In this document: positions 8,725 through 16,998 of the stretch, piece by piece
Numbering within the stretch: position 1 is the first letter of the stretch
Layout of the letters: each line of letters opens with the position of its first letter
Assembly (NCBI GenBank): GCA_934101445.1
Contig: CAKORQ010000001.1
Location: 1 to 53,324, forward strand
Reading direction: 5' to 3'
Length of the DNA stretch: 53,324 nt
Origin: an uncultured Bacilli bacterium
GTDB lineage: Bacteria; Bacillota_I; Bacilli_A; RF39; UBA660
Made by a program: the position numbers and the translations under genes
Notes under the pieces: model-generated
What the model was told of the DNA's origin: nothing
What the model saw: the letters and a program-made list of their open reading frames with translations, nothing else
The model's database searches: none

Positions 8725-9801
8725 TTACTCCCTCCGTAGTATTTTGGTAAGGTCTAACCTTACCGTTCCAAAAATCAGCTTGGTGTTTATCCCCCGTTCT
8801 TTTCCTGTAAGGATGGATGTATAAACTGCTTTATCAGACAGAATCCTTACTACCTGACCAAAGGACATCTCATCCGGTCTTACCAGGCTGTCCCCGTTTA
8901 ACATAGTCAGTTCAATCAGGTTACTGTAGGAAAGACTGGCGAAACGGTTATGTGCCTCGTTCATTGCTGCCGATTCAAAGGACGAATTCTCATCATGTTC
9001 GACTGCCTTCATCTCACACACCACGGGCGTTATCCTGTCCCGGTCAAAGGTGTCATACCCAAGGTCAGATGCATGAAGAAAATACACCCTTTTATCTGCA
9101 TAATCCGAAGCAGCATCATAAAGCACCAGCTTATTCACATCTGCAGATACCGACTTGATGGTCAGTGATTTCTTTATGATGTTCGGTAAATCGGCTTCTA
9201 TGGTAACCACTCCCGTTCCTGCCCTCCCTACGCAGACCCGGATGGCTCTGTTCTGGATATCCAGTCCTGCATCAACTACAATGCTGTATTTGGAAAGAGC
9301 CGGAATAATAATGGAATCCATCAGATTTACGATATTAAAATGTCCGCCTGCCTGTGCAGGTGTGATATGAAAATACCAGTCCGTGGTAGAAGATGCCGTT
9401 TCCACGGACAGCCCCGGGATGTTCTGCTCTGCGTCCTCATTCTCTATAAACATTTCCGTAATCTTTCTGCAGATATAATCTTCCAGTGAACCCTTTCCCT
9501 GTTCACTGACATCAAATAAAATGTCCGTATCAAACAGTTCCATCAGCGGTTTATAGGATATCTGCATCAGATTCTTGGATTTGTCCGTTCCATAAGTGAT
9601 TTCAGTAATCACTCCGGCATACTCTTCCTTCCCTCTGGAGATACGGATATAGTCCTGCTTTGATATACCTTTCACCGGGAGAATGGTAATGCTGTTTTCA
9701 TCTCCTGAAAGATAGTCTTCCTTATAGGTGACAGAGTCAATATTGGTATTTCCGACCATACGGAATGCCGGAGTAAAGATTTCCACATTATACGGTTTCA
9801 T
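8725..9801 (-). CDS. Siphovirus tail protein, ReqiPepy6 Gp37-like
   Basis: A 358-residue protein with the typical start of this family (MKPYNVEIFTPAFRMVGN, then YLSGDENSITIL and YIRISRGKEEYAGVIT). It lies directly after Dit, in the place of the tail-associated hub protein, and overlaps Dit by 14 bases. It probably forms the baseplate hub closing the tail tube. No peptidase or lysozyme motif is seen, which fits the presence of a separate endolysin. Confidence 0.75.
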   Translation of the reverse strand: MKPYNVEIFTPAFRMVGNTNIDSVTYKEDYLSGDENSITILPVKGISKQDYIRISRGKEEYAGVITEITYGTDKSKNLMQISYKPLMELFDTDILFDVSEQGKGSLEDYICRKITEMFIENEDAEQNIPGLSVETASSTTDWYFHITPAQAGGHFNIVNLMDSIIIPALSKYSIVVDAGLDIQNRAIRVCVGRAGTGVVTIEADLPNIIKKSLTIKSVSADVNKLVLYDAASDYADKRVYFLHASDLGYDTFDRDRITPVVCEMKAVEHDENSSFESAAMNEAHNRFASLSYSNLIELTMLNGDSLVRPDEMSFGQVVRILSDKAVYTSILTGKERGINTKLIFGTVRLDLTKILRRE

Positions 9802-10621
9802 AACTGATCTTCCCTTCTACCAGTACATCAAGCATATTTAAGCCGTCATGGGTTACCGAGATACGGTTCGTTCCATGCTGCAGATGAAAGAACCTCTCCG
9901 TTGTGAAATCACAGACCTGATACCTGTCCGCTACAACCTCATCCGAGACTCCCCTCTCCGTTATGCTGTAAGGAACACTTGTTGAGTCAATTACCAGCTT
10001 ATGATCACCGGAAATGATTCCCTCATATCTCCCGGTCTCATACAGTTCATTATTCACATAATGTTTCCATACCGGATTTTCCGCAGGACCAAAGATGGTA
10101 ATTCTGCATGGAGAATCTTCATAAGAATCCGAATCGATCAGGATGGTATTCTTGGATTCATCCGTATAGGAATAAGTATATTCATACGGATACACCTTCC
10201 CTCCAACTGCGATGGTTTCTGCATATTTCTGTACCGTTCTGTAAAACAGTCCGGCTGCCAGAAATACAACATCACAGTTCAGACACTGACCGCCGTTTTC
10301 CAGTTCTGCCTTTCCAATCTCCACAAGCCTCACGGGAACCCGGAACGTTTCTTCCATTTCATACATAAGAGTCAGGGGTACGGCTCTCACGAATCTTGTA
10401 AATTTTCTATATGTCTCATAAGGACTCTTTCCTGCAAACAGGATTTTTCCTTTCATCTGCCCCTGGGAAAAAATTTCCTCAAGTGCAAAAAAATCCGTTC
10501 CTATCTGTTCATACTGGGTATTATCCTTATAGCCGAATCCTTCCACGGAATGGAAGAAAGCAGTCCGGCTGTTTAAGTCAAAACTGCTTCCTTCGGCATT
10601 AATCAGTTTAAATTTTCTCAT
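9788..10621 (-). CDS. Distal tail protein (Dit)
   Basis: A 277-residue protein following the tape measure gene with an ATGA overlap. The N-terminus (MRKFKLINAEGSSFDLN) and the segment GKILFAGKSPYETYRKFTRF resemble the N-terminal ring domain of Dit proteins. The remaining part has the beta-rich character of the galectin-like C-terminal domain. Dit forms the hexameric adaptor between tail tube and baseplate hub. Confidence 0.82.
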   Translation of the reverse strand: MRKFKLINAEGSSFDLNSRTAFFHSVEGFGYKDNTQYEQIGTDFFALEEIFSQGQMKGKILFAGKSPYETYRKFTRFVRAVPLTLMYEMEETFRVPVRLVEIGKAELENGGQCLNCDVVFLAAGLFYRTVQKYAETIAVGGKVYPYEYTYSYTDESKNTILIDSDSYEDSPCRITIFGPAENPVWKHYVNNELYETGRYEGIISGDHKLVIDSTSVPYSITERGVSDEVVADRYQVCDFTTERFFHLQHGTNRISVTHDGLNMLDVLVEGKISYETV

Positions 10622-13600
10622 AGATACGCCTTTCCAAGCTGACGGTTCAATCCGCCTGCCAGTTCTCCCACAAGGGTTCCGGAATCAAGAACAACCTTCT
10701 GATTTGCCATCTGCGGCAGATATTTGGAAAGCATGGCCGTCAGTCCGCTGATATCCGTCTCCTGTCCGCTGCCATTATGATTCTGTATGGCAGCCGTACC
10801 TTTTGTTCCAGGAATCATGGCAGATGCCAGTTCACTCATGGGGCCTTTCAGTTTTCCAAGGTTACCTTCAATACCTTTCCCCATAAGTTCAATCATGTCC
10901 GGCATATAAGTGTGAAAATTGGAAAGCGGTCCCTTTTCCGGTTCAGAAAATCCGATGTAGTCCCGGATGGTGGATGCAATGTTTCTTACCTTATCCACAA
11001 GAGAACCGATCATGGAACTGATACCGGATATCAGGTTACTGATGATATCCTTTCCCCAGGTAAAGGCACTTTTTGCAATTTCAGCAAAAGCACTCCCGAT
11101 ACTTCCGACCTTTTCTTTTATGGTGGATACCATGTTCCCCATTCCGGCAGCCACAGAGGATACCAGATTAGACAATCCGCTTGTAACATTCCCCTTGATT
11201 TCCGACAGTTTAGAACCAATCGTGGATGCAATATTCTGCAGTCCCGATGCTGTCCTATCCTTCATGGTATTCAGGTTGTTCGTGAAGGTCTCTGCCACGT
11301 TATGGATAGCAGAGGAAAAGTTCTCCTTCATATCCCCGGCAATGGACACTACCTTATCTTTGATGCTGCCCCACAGGCTTTCCGTATTGGATTTGATGGC
11401 ATTCCAGCCTTCCACTACTTTATCCTTCATGTGGGACATTGCCTGTGAAGTATTTTCTTTCAGGCTGCTCCACGTATTCTGAACAAAATCCCTGATATTA
11501 GATGCAATGCCTGTAACCGTATCCTTTATGCCGTTCCATATAGAAGAAGAAAATTCCTTAAGTCCCGTCCATGCATCGGAGATGGTATCCTTCACGGAAG
11601 ATGCTGCACTCTGCGTGGAGGACTTGATACTTTCCCATGCAGAACCGATTTCTTCTTTCAGACCGTTCCATGTAGAAACGGTATTTGATCTGATATTCTC
11701 CCATGCAGAAGCCACCCCGCTTTTGATACCTTCCCAGGCTGATGAAGATGCCGATCTGATTCCCTCCCAGGCGGTTGATACAGCTGTTTTCACACTGTCC
11801 CATGCTGTACCAGTGACGGTTTTGACACTCTCCCAGGCTGAAGAAAGACCACTCTTGATATACTCCCATCCGCTGGATGCCACGGTTTTGATTCCTTCCC
11901 AGGCACCGGAGAAAAAGGACTTAATCCCTTCCCACGCAGACACGAAAATGTCTTCTACAGCATTTAAAAAGGAATCCCACGCATTACGGAATCCCTCACA
12001 ATTGTCATATATTAATTTGAATGCCCCAGCTACCGGATTGACAAGGAACAGCAGAAGTCCCTGCCAGTTGTTCTTAATGAAATCAAGCACCCCGGAGAAT
12101 ACCGACTTGATTCCGTCCCATATTCTCACAAAGAAGTCCTTGATTCCTGTCCAGAGATTGATCCAGAACTCCCGGAAACCGTCACATTTATTCCAAAGGA
12201 CAGCAAATGTGGCTACCAGTGCCACAATGGCTGCAATCACAAGTCCGATAGGATTGGCAAGCATCACCGCATTTAATGCACCAAACACTCCGGTCACTGC
12301 ACTGATGGCACTTCCCATTGCAGGGAGAATCGTCAGGATCGTTCCCACTGCAGATACGATCTTGCCGATTACCAGAAGTACGGGACCGATAGCCGCTGCT
12401 ATGGCTGCAATCCGCACGATGGTTTCTTTTGTCTTTGGATCCATAGCATTCAGCTTATCGATGATCTTCTGAATAAAAGACACCACATCCCGGATAACCG
12501 GAATCAGTATCTCGCCAAAGGAAATGGCAAGTTCCTCCAGCTGCGATTTTAAGATAGTCAGCTGTCCGGAAAGGTTATCCTGCATCACATCCGCCATATG
12601 CTGACTCGTGCCGTCACAATTTTCAATGGCACCTGACAGCTTATCAATATCAGCCGGAGCTGCATTCATAACGGCAAGGAAACCGGACATGGCATTCTTA
12701 CCGACAAGTGCTTCTGCATTAGCAGCCTTTTCCGAATCGCTCATCCTGCCGAATGCCACCCGGCAGTCTGCCAGAATATCATTGAGGCTTCTCATGCTGC
12801 CATCTGCATTGGTAGTACGGATTTCCATCTCTCCAAAGGCAGCCCCTGTGAATTTCACTTCCCCTGCAAGATTATTCATCATGGTACGCATGGCGGTACC
12901 AGCTTGGGAAGATTTAATTCCGGCATTGGCCATAAGACCGATTGCCTCTGCCGTATCTTCTGCTGAAAATCCCAGCGCACCTGCTATGGGCGCACAATAC
13001 TTAAAAGTCTCACCCATCATGGATACATTGGTATTTGCATTGGAAGAAGCTGCCGCCAGAATATCAGCAAAATGCCCTGAATCAGCAGCGGTAAGTCCGA
13101 ATGCTGTCAGGGCATCTGTTACAATATCCGATGTGGTTGCCAAATCTTCTCCGGAGGCGGCAGCAAGGTTCATGATTCCTTCAATACCGGAAAGCATATC
13201 CGAAGTTTTCCATCCGGCCATAGCCATGTAGTTCATGGCTTCTGCTGCCTCGGTTGCGGAGAACTTGGTCCTGGCTCCCATCTCCCTTGCTTTTTCCCTT
13301 AAGGAATCAAACTCATCACCTGATGCCCCTGACACTGCCTGAACCTGTGCCATAGCGGAATCAAAGTCTGCTGCCGTCTTTACCGCTGCTGTTCCCAACC
13401 CGATGACCGGAGCCGTGACCGTTTTGGTAAGGGCAGAGCCAACGGATGATATGTTATCACCCAGTTTTTTCATGTTCTCACCCGTATTAGCAAGTTTCTG
13501 CAATGCTACGGCTGACTGGTCCGCCTGTTTCTCCAGCTTTTCCAGCTGCTGTTCTGTTGCGATGATTTCCCTCTGCAGGGCATCATACTGCTGCTGTGAG

Positions 13601-13872
13601 ATTTCCCCGTTTGCAAGTTTCTCATTAGCCTGCTGGGCTGCCTCCTTTAACTGCTGTAATTTCTCCTTTGTTTCCGAAACAGCCTGTGCCAACAGCTTAT
13701 GTTTTTGTGTAATCAGTTCCGTATTGCCGGGATCAAGTTTTAATAAGTTATTTACATCCCGAAGCTGTGACTGGGTACTCTTGATTTCCGAATTGACCGA
13801 TTTTAAGGCTGTGGAAAGTTTTGTAGTATCTCCACCGATTTCCACGGTAATTCCGGCTATTCTGTTTGCCAT
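10618..13872 (-). CDS. Tail tape measure protein
   Basis: A 1084-residue protein, the largest in the element. Residues 1-130 are coiled coil (KSVNSEIKSTQSQLRDVNNL). Residues about 160-440 match the TP901-type tape measure core (AAVKTAADFDSAMAQVQAVSG, ATKFSATEAAEAMNYMAMAG). Hydrophobic segments lie around 480-560. Ten tandem 11-residue units with invariant tryptophan follow at about 646-755, then further helical repeats and a C-terminal part with IRDYIGFSEPEKGPLSNF, a conserved segment of these proteins. Length sets tail length, and it may travel through the tail into the cell envelope. Confidence 0.95.
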   Translation of the reverse strand: MANRIAGITVEIGGDTTKLSTALKSVNSEIKSTQSQLRDVNNLLKLDPGNTELITQKHKLLAQAVSETKEKLQQLKEAAQQANEKLANGEISQQQYDALQREIIATEQQLEKLEKQADQSAVALQKLANTGENMKKLGDNISSVGSALTKTVTAPVIGLGTAAVKTAADFDSAMAQVQAVSGASGDEFDSLREKAREMGARTKFSATEAAEAMNYMAMAGWKTSDMLSGIEGIMNLAAASGEDLATTSDIVTDALTAFGLTAADSGHFADILAAASSNANTNVSMMGETFKYCAPIAGALGFSAEDTAEAIGLMANAGIKSSQAGTAMRTMMNNLAGEVKFTGAAFGEMEIRTTNADGSMRSLNDILADCRVAFGRMSDSEKAANAEALVGKNAMSGFLAVMNAAPADIDKLSGAIENCDGTSQHMADVMQDNLSGQLTILKSQLEELAISFGEILIPVIRDVVSFIQKIIDKLNAMDPKTKETIVRIAAIAAAIGPVLLVIGKIVSAVGTILTILPAMGSAISAVTGVFGALNAVMLANPIGLVIAAIVALVATFAVLWNKCDGFREFWINLWTGIKDFFVRIWDGIKSVFSGVLDFIKNNWQGLLLFLVNPVAGAFKLIYDNCEGFRNAWDSFLNAVEDIFVSAWEGIKSFFSGAWEGIKTVASSGWEYIKSGLSSAWESVKTVTGTAWDSVKTAVSTAWEGIRSASSSAWEGIKSGVASAWENIRSNTVSTWNGLKEEIGSAWESIKSSTQSAASSVKDTISDAWTGLKEFSSSIWNGIKDTVTGIASNIRDFVQNTWSSLKENTSQAMSHMKDKVVEGWNAIKSNTESLWGSIKDKVVSIAGDMKENFSSAIHNVAETFTNNLNTMKDRTASGLQNIASTIGSKLSEIKGNVTSGLSNLVSSVAAGMGNMVSTIKEKVGSIGSAFAEIAKSAFTWGKDIISNLISGISSMIGSLVDKVRNIASTIRDYIGFSEPEKGPLSNFHTYMPDMIELMGKGIEGNLGKLKGPMSELASAMIPGTKGTAAIQNHNGSGQETDISGLTAMLSKYLPQMANQKVVLDSGTLVGELAGGLNRQLGKAYL
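11608..11937 (-). repeat. Ten 33-bp repeats in tape measure gene
   Basis: The translated region splits into ten 11-residue units of the pattern AWEGIKSxxSS, exactly 330 bases. Each unit begins with a small residue and tryptophan, with isoleucine or valine three residues later. Eleven-residue units with aromatic residues at fixed positions are a known property of tape measure proteins. The array could change tail length by unit gain or loss. Confidence 0.9.
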
Positions 13873-13898
13873 CTACTTTCCACCCCCATTTTAGGTAC

Positions 13899-13921
13899 AA
13901 AAAAAGGAGCCACTTGGCTCC
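13899..13921 (-). terminator. Second terminator downstream of mazF
   Basis: On the minus strand GGAGCC-AAGT-GGCTCC is followed by seven T. It lies between mazF and the tape measure start and would block read-through into the tail genes. Confidence 0.8.
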
Positions 13922-13923
13922 AT

Positions 13924-13952
13924 AAAAAAGGCACCAGCTAAAAGCTGATGCC
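13924..13952 (-). terminator. First terminator downstream of mazF
   Basis: On the minus strand GGCATCAGC, a five-base loop and GCTGGTGCC form a 9-bp stem (one G-T pair) followed by six T, eleven bases after the mazF stop. It is the first of two terminators in tandem. Confidence 0.87.
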
Positions 13953-13962
13953 CTGTTTTTCA

Positions 13963-14307
13963 TTATGCTACTAAATTAAATTGAATTCTCAATGCCTGAG
14001 CTATTTTATTAAGTATTCCGGCATCCCAAATTGAACCAATCTGTTTTTGTAACCTTGATTGATCCAATGGCATTGTCTGTTCCAAAAGTATGACACTTTC
14101 CTTCTGCAATCCACACCCTTTAATATGTACATGGGTTGGAATACAATGTTTCCCCAGTTTAGAAGTTAACGGAGCAATCGATACCATCGTAGAATATTGA
14201 TTGAATTTATTATTTGATACAATCAATACGGGACGACACCCCTGTTGCACACTGCTCCCCTCCAATACAGGTAAGTCAGCATAATAGAGATCACCAAATT
14301 TGTACAT
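13963..14307 (-). CDS. MazF/PemK-family toxin without visible antitoxin
   Basis: A 114-residue protein with the MazF/PemK signature order: GDLYYADLP at the N-terminus, QGCRPVLIVSNNKFN with the conserved arginine, VSIAPLTSK, PTHV, and SVILLEQTMPLD...RL. MazF toxins are ribosome-independent endoribonucleases that cut specific mRNA triplets to heptamers. The usual antitoxin gene directly upstream is absent; only a 24-codon ORF is present. The gene interrupts the conserved order tail chaperone-tape measure and has its own promoter and two terminators, the structure of a moron. Possible roles are host takeover, exclusion of other phages or plasmid-like addiction; it may be held in check by a host MazE. 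Confidence 0.88.
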   Translation of the reverse strand: MYKFGDLYYADLPVLEGSSVQQGCRPVLIVSNNKFNQYSTMVSIAPLTSKLGKHCIPTHVHIKGCGLQKESVILLEQTMPLDQSRLQKQIGSIWDAGILNKIAQALRIQFNLVA

Positions 14308-14346
14308 GTTTTGTCCTCCAAATCTAAAGTTTATAGTATTTGGAGC

Positions 14347-14381
14347 AAGGCAGATGCGAACTAATTCTTCCCATCTGCCTT
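14347..14381 (-). promoter_or_regulatory. Leader hairpin before mazF
   Basis: AAGGCAGATG and CATCTGCCTT form a perfect 10-bp stem with a 15-base loop in the mazF leader. The stop codon of the 24-codon leader ORF lies in the loop, so a ribosome on that ORF would disrupt the stem. No T tract follows, so it is not a plain terminator. Confidence 0.6.
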
Positions 14382-14435
14382 TCTCCGTAACCGGAACATG
14401 TATTTTTCAAAGCGTTTTCCTATCTCTATCTTCAT
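14361..14435 (-). CDS. 24-codon leader ORF upstream of mazF
   Basis: ATG preceded by GAAAGAGG at eight bases, encoding a very basic peptide (MKIEIGKRFEKY followed by MFRLRRKADGKN). It starts about 25 bases after the predicted transcription start and ends inside the loop of the leader hairpin. Its size and place suggest a leader peptide in translational control of mazF, or less likely a microprotein antitoxin. Translation is unproven. Confidence 0.45.
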   Translation of the reverse strand: MKIEIGKRFEKYMFRLRRKADGKN

Positions 14436-14468
14436 TAATTATCCTCTTTCATTTTATTGGATAAGCTT

Positions 14469-14497
14469 GTTATAACATAACTCATGTTTTTAATCAA
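14469..14497 (-). promoter_or_regulatory. Sigma-A promoter of mazF
   Basis: On the minus strand TTGATT, 17 bases, TATAAC: close to the housekeeping consensus TTGACA-17-TATAAT. It sits directly after the tail chaperone gene and points at mazF, so the toxin can be expressed in the lysogen independently of the late operon. Confidence 0.75.
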
Positions 14498-14528
14498 TAC
14501 CACGTTCCAAAGTTGATAAATGCATTCA

Positions 14529-15067
14529 CTAGAACTTATTAAAATCCTCCTGTGTTGCCAAAGGAAGATACTCATAATCATCATTCTGGCTTTCGATAAA
14601 AATATCATTAACCATTCCTACCGTCAGCAAATCAAGGTCCCGTAAAGACAACCCGATTTGCAGACACCTCAGCAGGAATAATGGTGTTGTCATTTCACGC
14701 TCTGTTGGACGAAGTTTTTTTTAGCTTCGGCATCCGTTTTAATGTTCATCCCCCATAACTCGATAAGCTGTGGCAGAACCTGATAGATGGAAAATGTGTT
14801 GAATTCGTCCAACCATTCCTCCACTTCATCCGGAATGGAAGGGTCTGCGTGTTTGGCCATAATAAAAGCAATGTTCTCAAACATCTCAAGGGAAAACAGG
14901 TCAAGGTTACTTTCCTCTTCCGAATTATCTCCCAGGTTCTTTTCCAACAGAGAAATATCCTTATAGATATCTCTTTGAAATTTCAGTCTGTAAATACGGG
15001 GAATGGCGGCACTCGCTTTGAATGCCACCTCTTTCCCATCAATTTCAATCGTTCTTCTTACACCCAT
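14529..15067 (-). CDS. Tail assembly chaperone, -1 frameshifted long form (gpGT-like)
   Basis: Reading frame 0 carries the heptamer A AAA AAC at 14720-14714. A -1 slip there continues for 61 codons (starting LRPTEREMTTPLFLLRCLQI, ending ATQEDFNKF) to a TAG at 14531-14529, giving 179 residues instead of 125. The extension has the acidic, Asp/Glu-rich character and the MTTPLFLLRCLQ segment found in gpT-like extensions of siphoviruses. Short and long forms act on the tape measure protein before tube assembly. The frame is otherwise without a start, and the conserved location before the tape measure supports the call. Confidence 0.88.
14690..15067 (-). CDS. Tail assembly chaperone, short form (gpG-like)
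   Basis: A 125-residue product read without frameshift (MGVRRTIEIDGKEVAFKASA). It contains YRLKFQRDIYKDIS and an acidic helical middle part, ending soon after the slippery lysine run (AEAKKNFVQQSVK). It lies between the major tail protein and the tape measure genes, apart from the inserted mazF cassette. AGGAGGC precedes the start. Confidence 0.9.
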   Translation of the reverse strand: MGVRRTIEIDGKEVAFKASAAIPRIYRLKFQRDIYKDISLLEKNLGDNSEEESNLDLFSLEMFENIAFIMAKHADPSIPDEVEEWLDEFNTFSIYQVLPQLIELWGMNIKTDAEAKKNFVQQSVK

Positions 15068-15079
15068 ATACTCTGCCTC

Positions 15080-15688
15080 CTACTTCTTACCTTCTGTAGT
15101 ATCCGTTTCTTCTTCCTCATAACCGCCTACGGCATCCGGCTGATATACTGCCTTGTACCAGCCGTTATAAGCAGCTGCTTTTGTGGTATCTCCGGATTTT
15201 GCCTTAACCAGCCCATTGGCAAGCGGACGGGCTTTGATGGTCAGTTTCTCCGTCTGTACTTCCTTTGTTGCCTCATTAGTCTTGGAAGAAATGCTGGGTC
15301 TGGATGCAGAGCAGTTATACAGTACATGACGGATTTTTTTCAGATCGCCGTCAAACTCAAACAGCAGTGCAAAGTGTCCTACCTGTGAATTACTGTTTTC
15401 CACAAGAACATTATTGGAATCTGTCGTTTCATTTAAAATTCCGGTACTGAAAGCCTCCGGAATAAGTGCAATCTCCAAATCTCCGGAGTAGCCCTGATTG
15501 GAATTGATAACAAAATACTCCACTCCATCTGCATAGAAGGATTCCGGTTCTCCTTCCGGATCAAGGGAAATGGATACCGCACCGGGAATGGGAATCGGCG
15601 TATCCCATGTGATTGTCCCATTCTCTGCTTCTCTTAATGGTGCGAAATGGACATTGCTCAGATTGAATTTCACTTTATTCTTAGCCAT
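15080..15688 (-). CDS. Major tail protein, phi13 type
   Basis: A 202-residue protein with the family start (KVKFNLSNVHFAPL) and the segments ITWDTPIPIPGAVSISLDPEG and ADGVEYFVINSNQGYSGDLEI typical of phi13-type major tail proteins. It polymerises as hexameric rings into the tail tube. The acidic C-terminus (EEEETDTTEGKK) is likely flexible. GGAGG precedes the start. Confidence 0.9.
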   Translation of the reverse strand: MAKNKVKFNLSNVHFAPLREAENGTITWDTPIPIPGAVSISLDPEGEPESFYADGVEYFVINSNQGYSGDLEIALIPEAFSTGILNETTDSNNVLVENSNSQVGHFALLFEFDGDLKKIRHVLYNCSASRPSISSKTNEATKEVQTEKLTIKARPLANGLVKAKSGDTTKAAAYNGWYKAVYQPDAVGGYEEEETDTTEGKK

Positions 15689-15690
15689 TT

Positions 15691-16008
15691 TTATACCTCC
15701 ATTTGATACAGGACTTCATACAGCTTTTCGCTTGAAATCCATACTTCTGACTTATCATAAAAAAGACCATGCCCTATAAGCACAGCCTCTACCTTTTCCT
15801 CCAAATCGATATCCTTATAATCTGTATAAAGTTCGATATGAAGTTTATTCACTTTAAAATAGGTAACCCCATCGGCTGCAAAATTATCTGCTCCTGGATA
15901 GAGATACACAAGGAAAGGCGAATCAGGGGACTCCCCTTCCGCAAAATGATGATATGCAAATGGAAGTTTCATTTCTTCCAGCATTTTGGTTACGTTCTCT
16001 GCCGTCAT
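15691..16008 (-). CDS. Tail terminator-like protein
   Basis: A 105-residue protein between the major tail gene and the HK97 gp10-like gene. The segment SPFLVYLYPGADNFAADGVTYFKVNKLHIELYTDYKD fits small tail completion or terminator proteins, which cap the tail tube and join it to the head. Assignment rests mainly on gene order. Confidence 0.7.
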   Translation of the reverse strand: MTAENVTKMLEEMKLPFAYHHFAEGESPDSPFLVYLYPGADNFAADGVTYFKVNKLHIELYTDYKDIDLEEKVEAVLIGHGLFYDKSEVWISSEKLYEVLYQMEV

Positions 16009-16373
16009 AAACCTTCCTCCACTGCTTTCTTAAGCTCCGAAACAGCCAGTGTTTCTCCTTTTGCGATATGAGGTTTTGCCTTTGTCCTTCCCCCGCCACG
16101 CTTGGCATGTCCATATTCCAAAAGGTGTGTCAGCTGGTACTTTTTTGCATGAACAACATAGGTTGCACCAAGAGAAGAATTGGCAGTCTGTGTAATCTCC
16201 CATGACTTTTTATATGCTCCCGTATCTACCGGAGCGTTCTCCTGTATCTTCTTTTTCACATCATCTGCCACATCTTTCACGATGGTCTTTACTTTGGAAG
16301 CTGACAATTCTACATAGTCCTCAAATTCCTTCGCTATGGCGTTTCCCATCTCATCAACGGATACTGTTTTCAT
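16005..16373 (-). CDS. HK97 gp10-like head-tail joining protein
   Basis: A 122-residue protein with VKKKIQENAPVDTGAYKKSWEI and YQLTHLLEYGHAKRGGGR, hallmarks of the HK97-gp10 family (APVDTG, LLEYGH). It functions at the head-tail junction or in tail completion. It overlaps the tail terminator gene by four bases and has a TAAGGAGG ribosome site. Confidence 0.9.
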   Translation of the reverse strand: MKTVSVDEMGNAIAKEFEDYVELSASKVKTIVKDVADDVKKKIQENAPVDTGAYKKSWEITQTANSSLGATYVVHAKKYQLTHLLEYGHAKRGGGRTKAKPHIAKGETLAVSELKKAVEEGL

Positions 16374-16375
16374 GA

Positions 16376-16711
16376 CTACCTCCTTACAAGCTCGGCATGG
16401 AACTTCAAACTCCTGTGCTTAAAAGCCATATCATCTACAGAAATAATATTGTAAATTCTATCTCCCAGCAGAATCCGGAAACCATCAGGAGTTATTGCTG
16501 CTGTTTCTGAAGAATACCGGACTGTAAAATCCATCCGTTCTGCGTGGACAGTCTGTGCTGTCTCTTCCCCTTCCTTTTCCCCGGTCTTGGTACTGGTAGT
16601 CGCATAGCAGGAATAATAATCTGCCCATACATTTTTATGGTTGCCAATTTTATCTGTTACCACTGCATTTTTTTGAATGGAGATTCTTACATTCATAGCA
16701 GAAATGTGCAT
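16376..16711 (-). CDS. Head closure / head-tail adaptor protein
   Basis: A 111-residue protein. The start MHISAMNVRISIQ follows AGGAGGC and overlaps the upstream stop as TGATG, so a longer frame is rejected. The segment GNHKNVWADYYSCYATTST and GFRILLGDRIYNIISVDD followed by FHAELVRR match SPP1 gp16-like head closure proteins. It seals the connector after packaging. Confidence 0.85.
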   Translation of the reverse strand: MHISAMNVRISIQKNAVVTDKIGNHKNVWADYYSCYATTSTKTGEKEGEETAQTVHAERMDFTVRYSSETAAITPDGFRILLGDRIYNIISVDDMAFKHRSLKFHAELVRR

Positions 16712-16986
16712 CAGAATGCCTCCTTCCTGTCCCCACAAAGCAAATAACGAAGTGAACTTATCAGGGCATGATGGTCAGCTTCTTCCCGATGTTCATAGAG
16801 ATAAGCTGTTGCATAGAGAACGGCAATCTCTATCTCTGGTATGCATGCAAAGGACTCCTCCGGTGTTACCCGAAGGATATCCCTACAGATTTTTTCCGCA
16901 GACTGGACAATACCAAGAATCAGAGCATCTTCATCAGTGGTATCCACACGGAGATACTGTTTTACCGTTTCTAATGCAACAACCAT
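16711..16986 (-). CDS. Head-tail connector protein, gp6-like
   Basis: A 91-residue helical protein (LETVKQYLRVDTTDEDALIL, then AEKICRDIL and AVLYATAYLYEHREE), typical of HK97 gp6-like adaptors that form a ring under the portal. It sits directly after the capsid gene in the standard place. Confidence 0.88.
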   Translation of the reverse strand: MVVALETVKQYLRVDTTDEDALILGIVQSAEKICRDILRVTPEESFACIPEIEIAVLYATAYLYEHREEADHHALISSLRYLLCGDRKEAF

Positions 16987-16998
16987 CCTCTATCCTCC

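Noticed and set aside
11507..12472. Long plus-strand frame of 321 codons across the tape measure gene
   Set aside because: It is the complement of the Trp/Ser-rich repeats of the real gene, with no family match or ribosome site.
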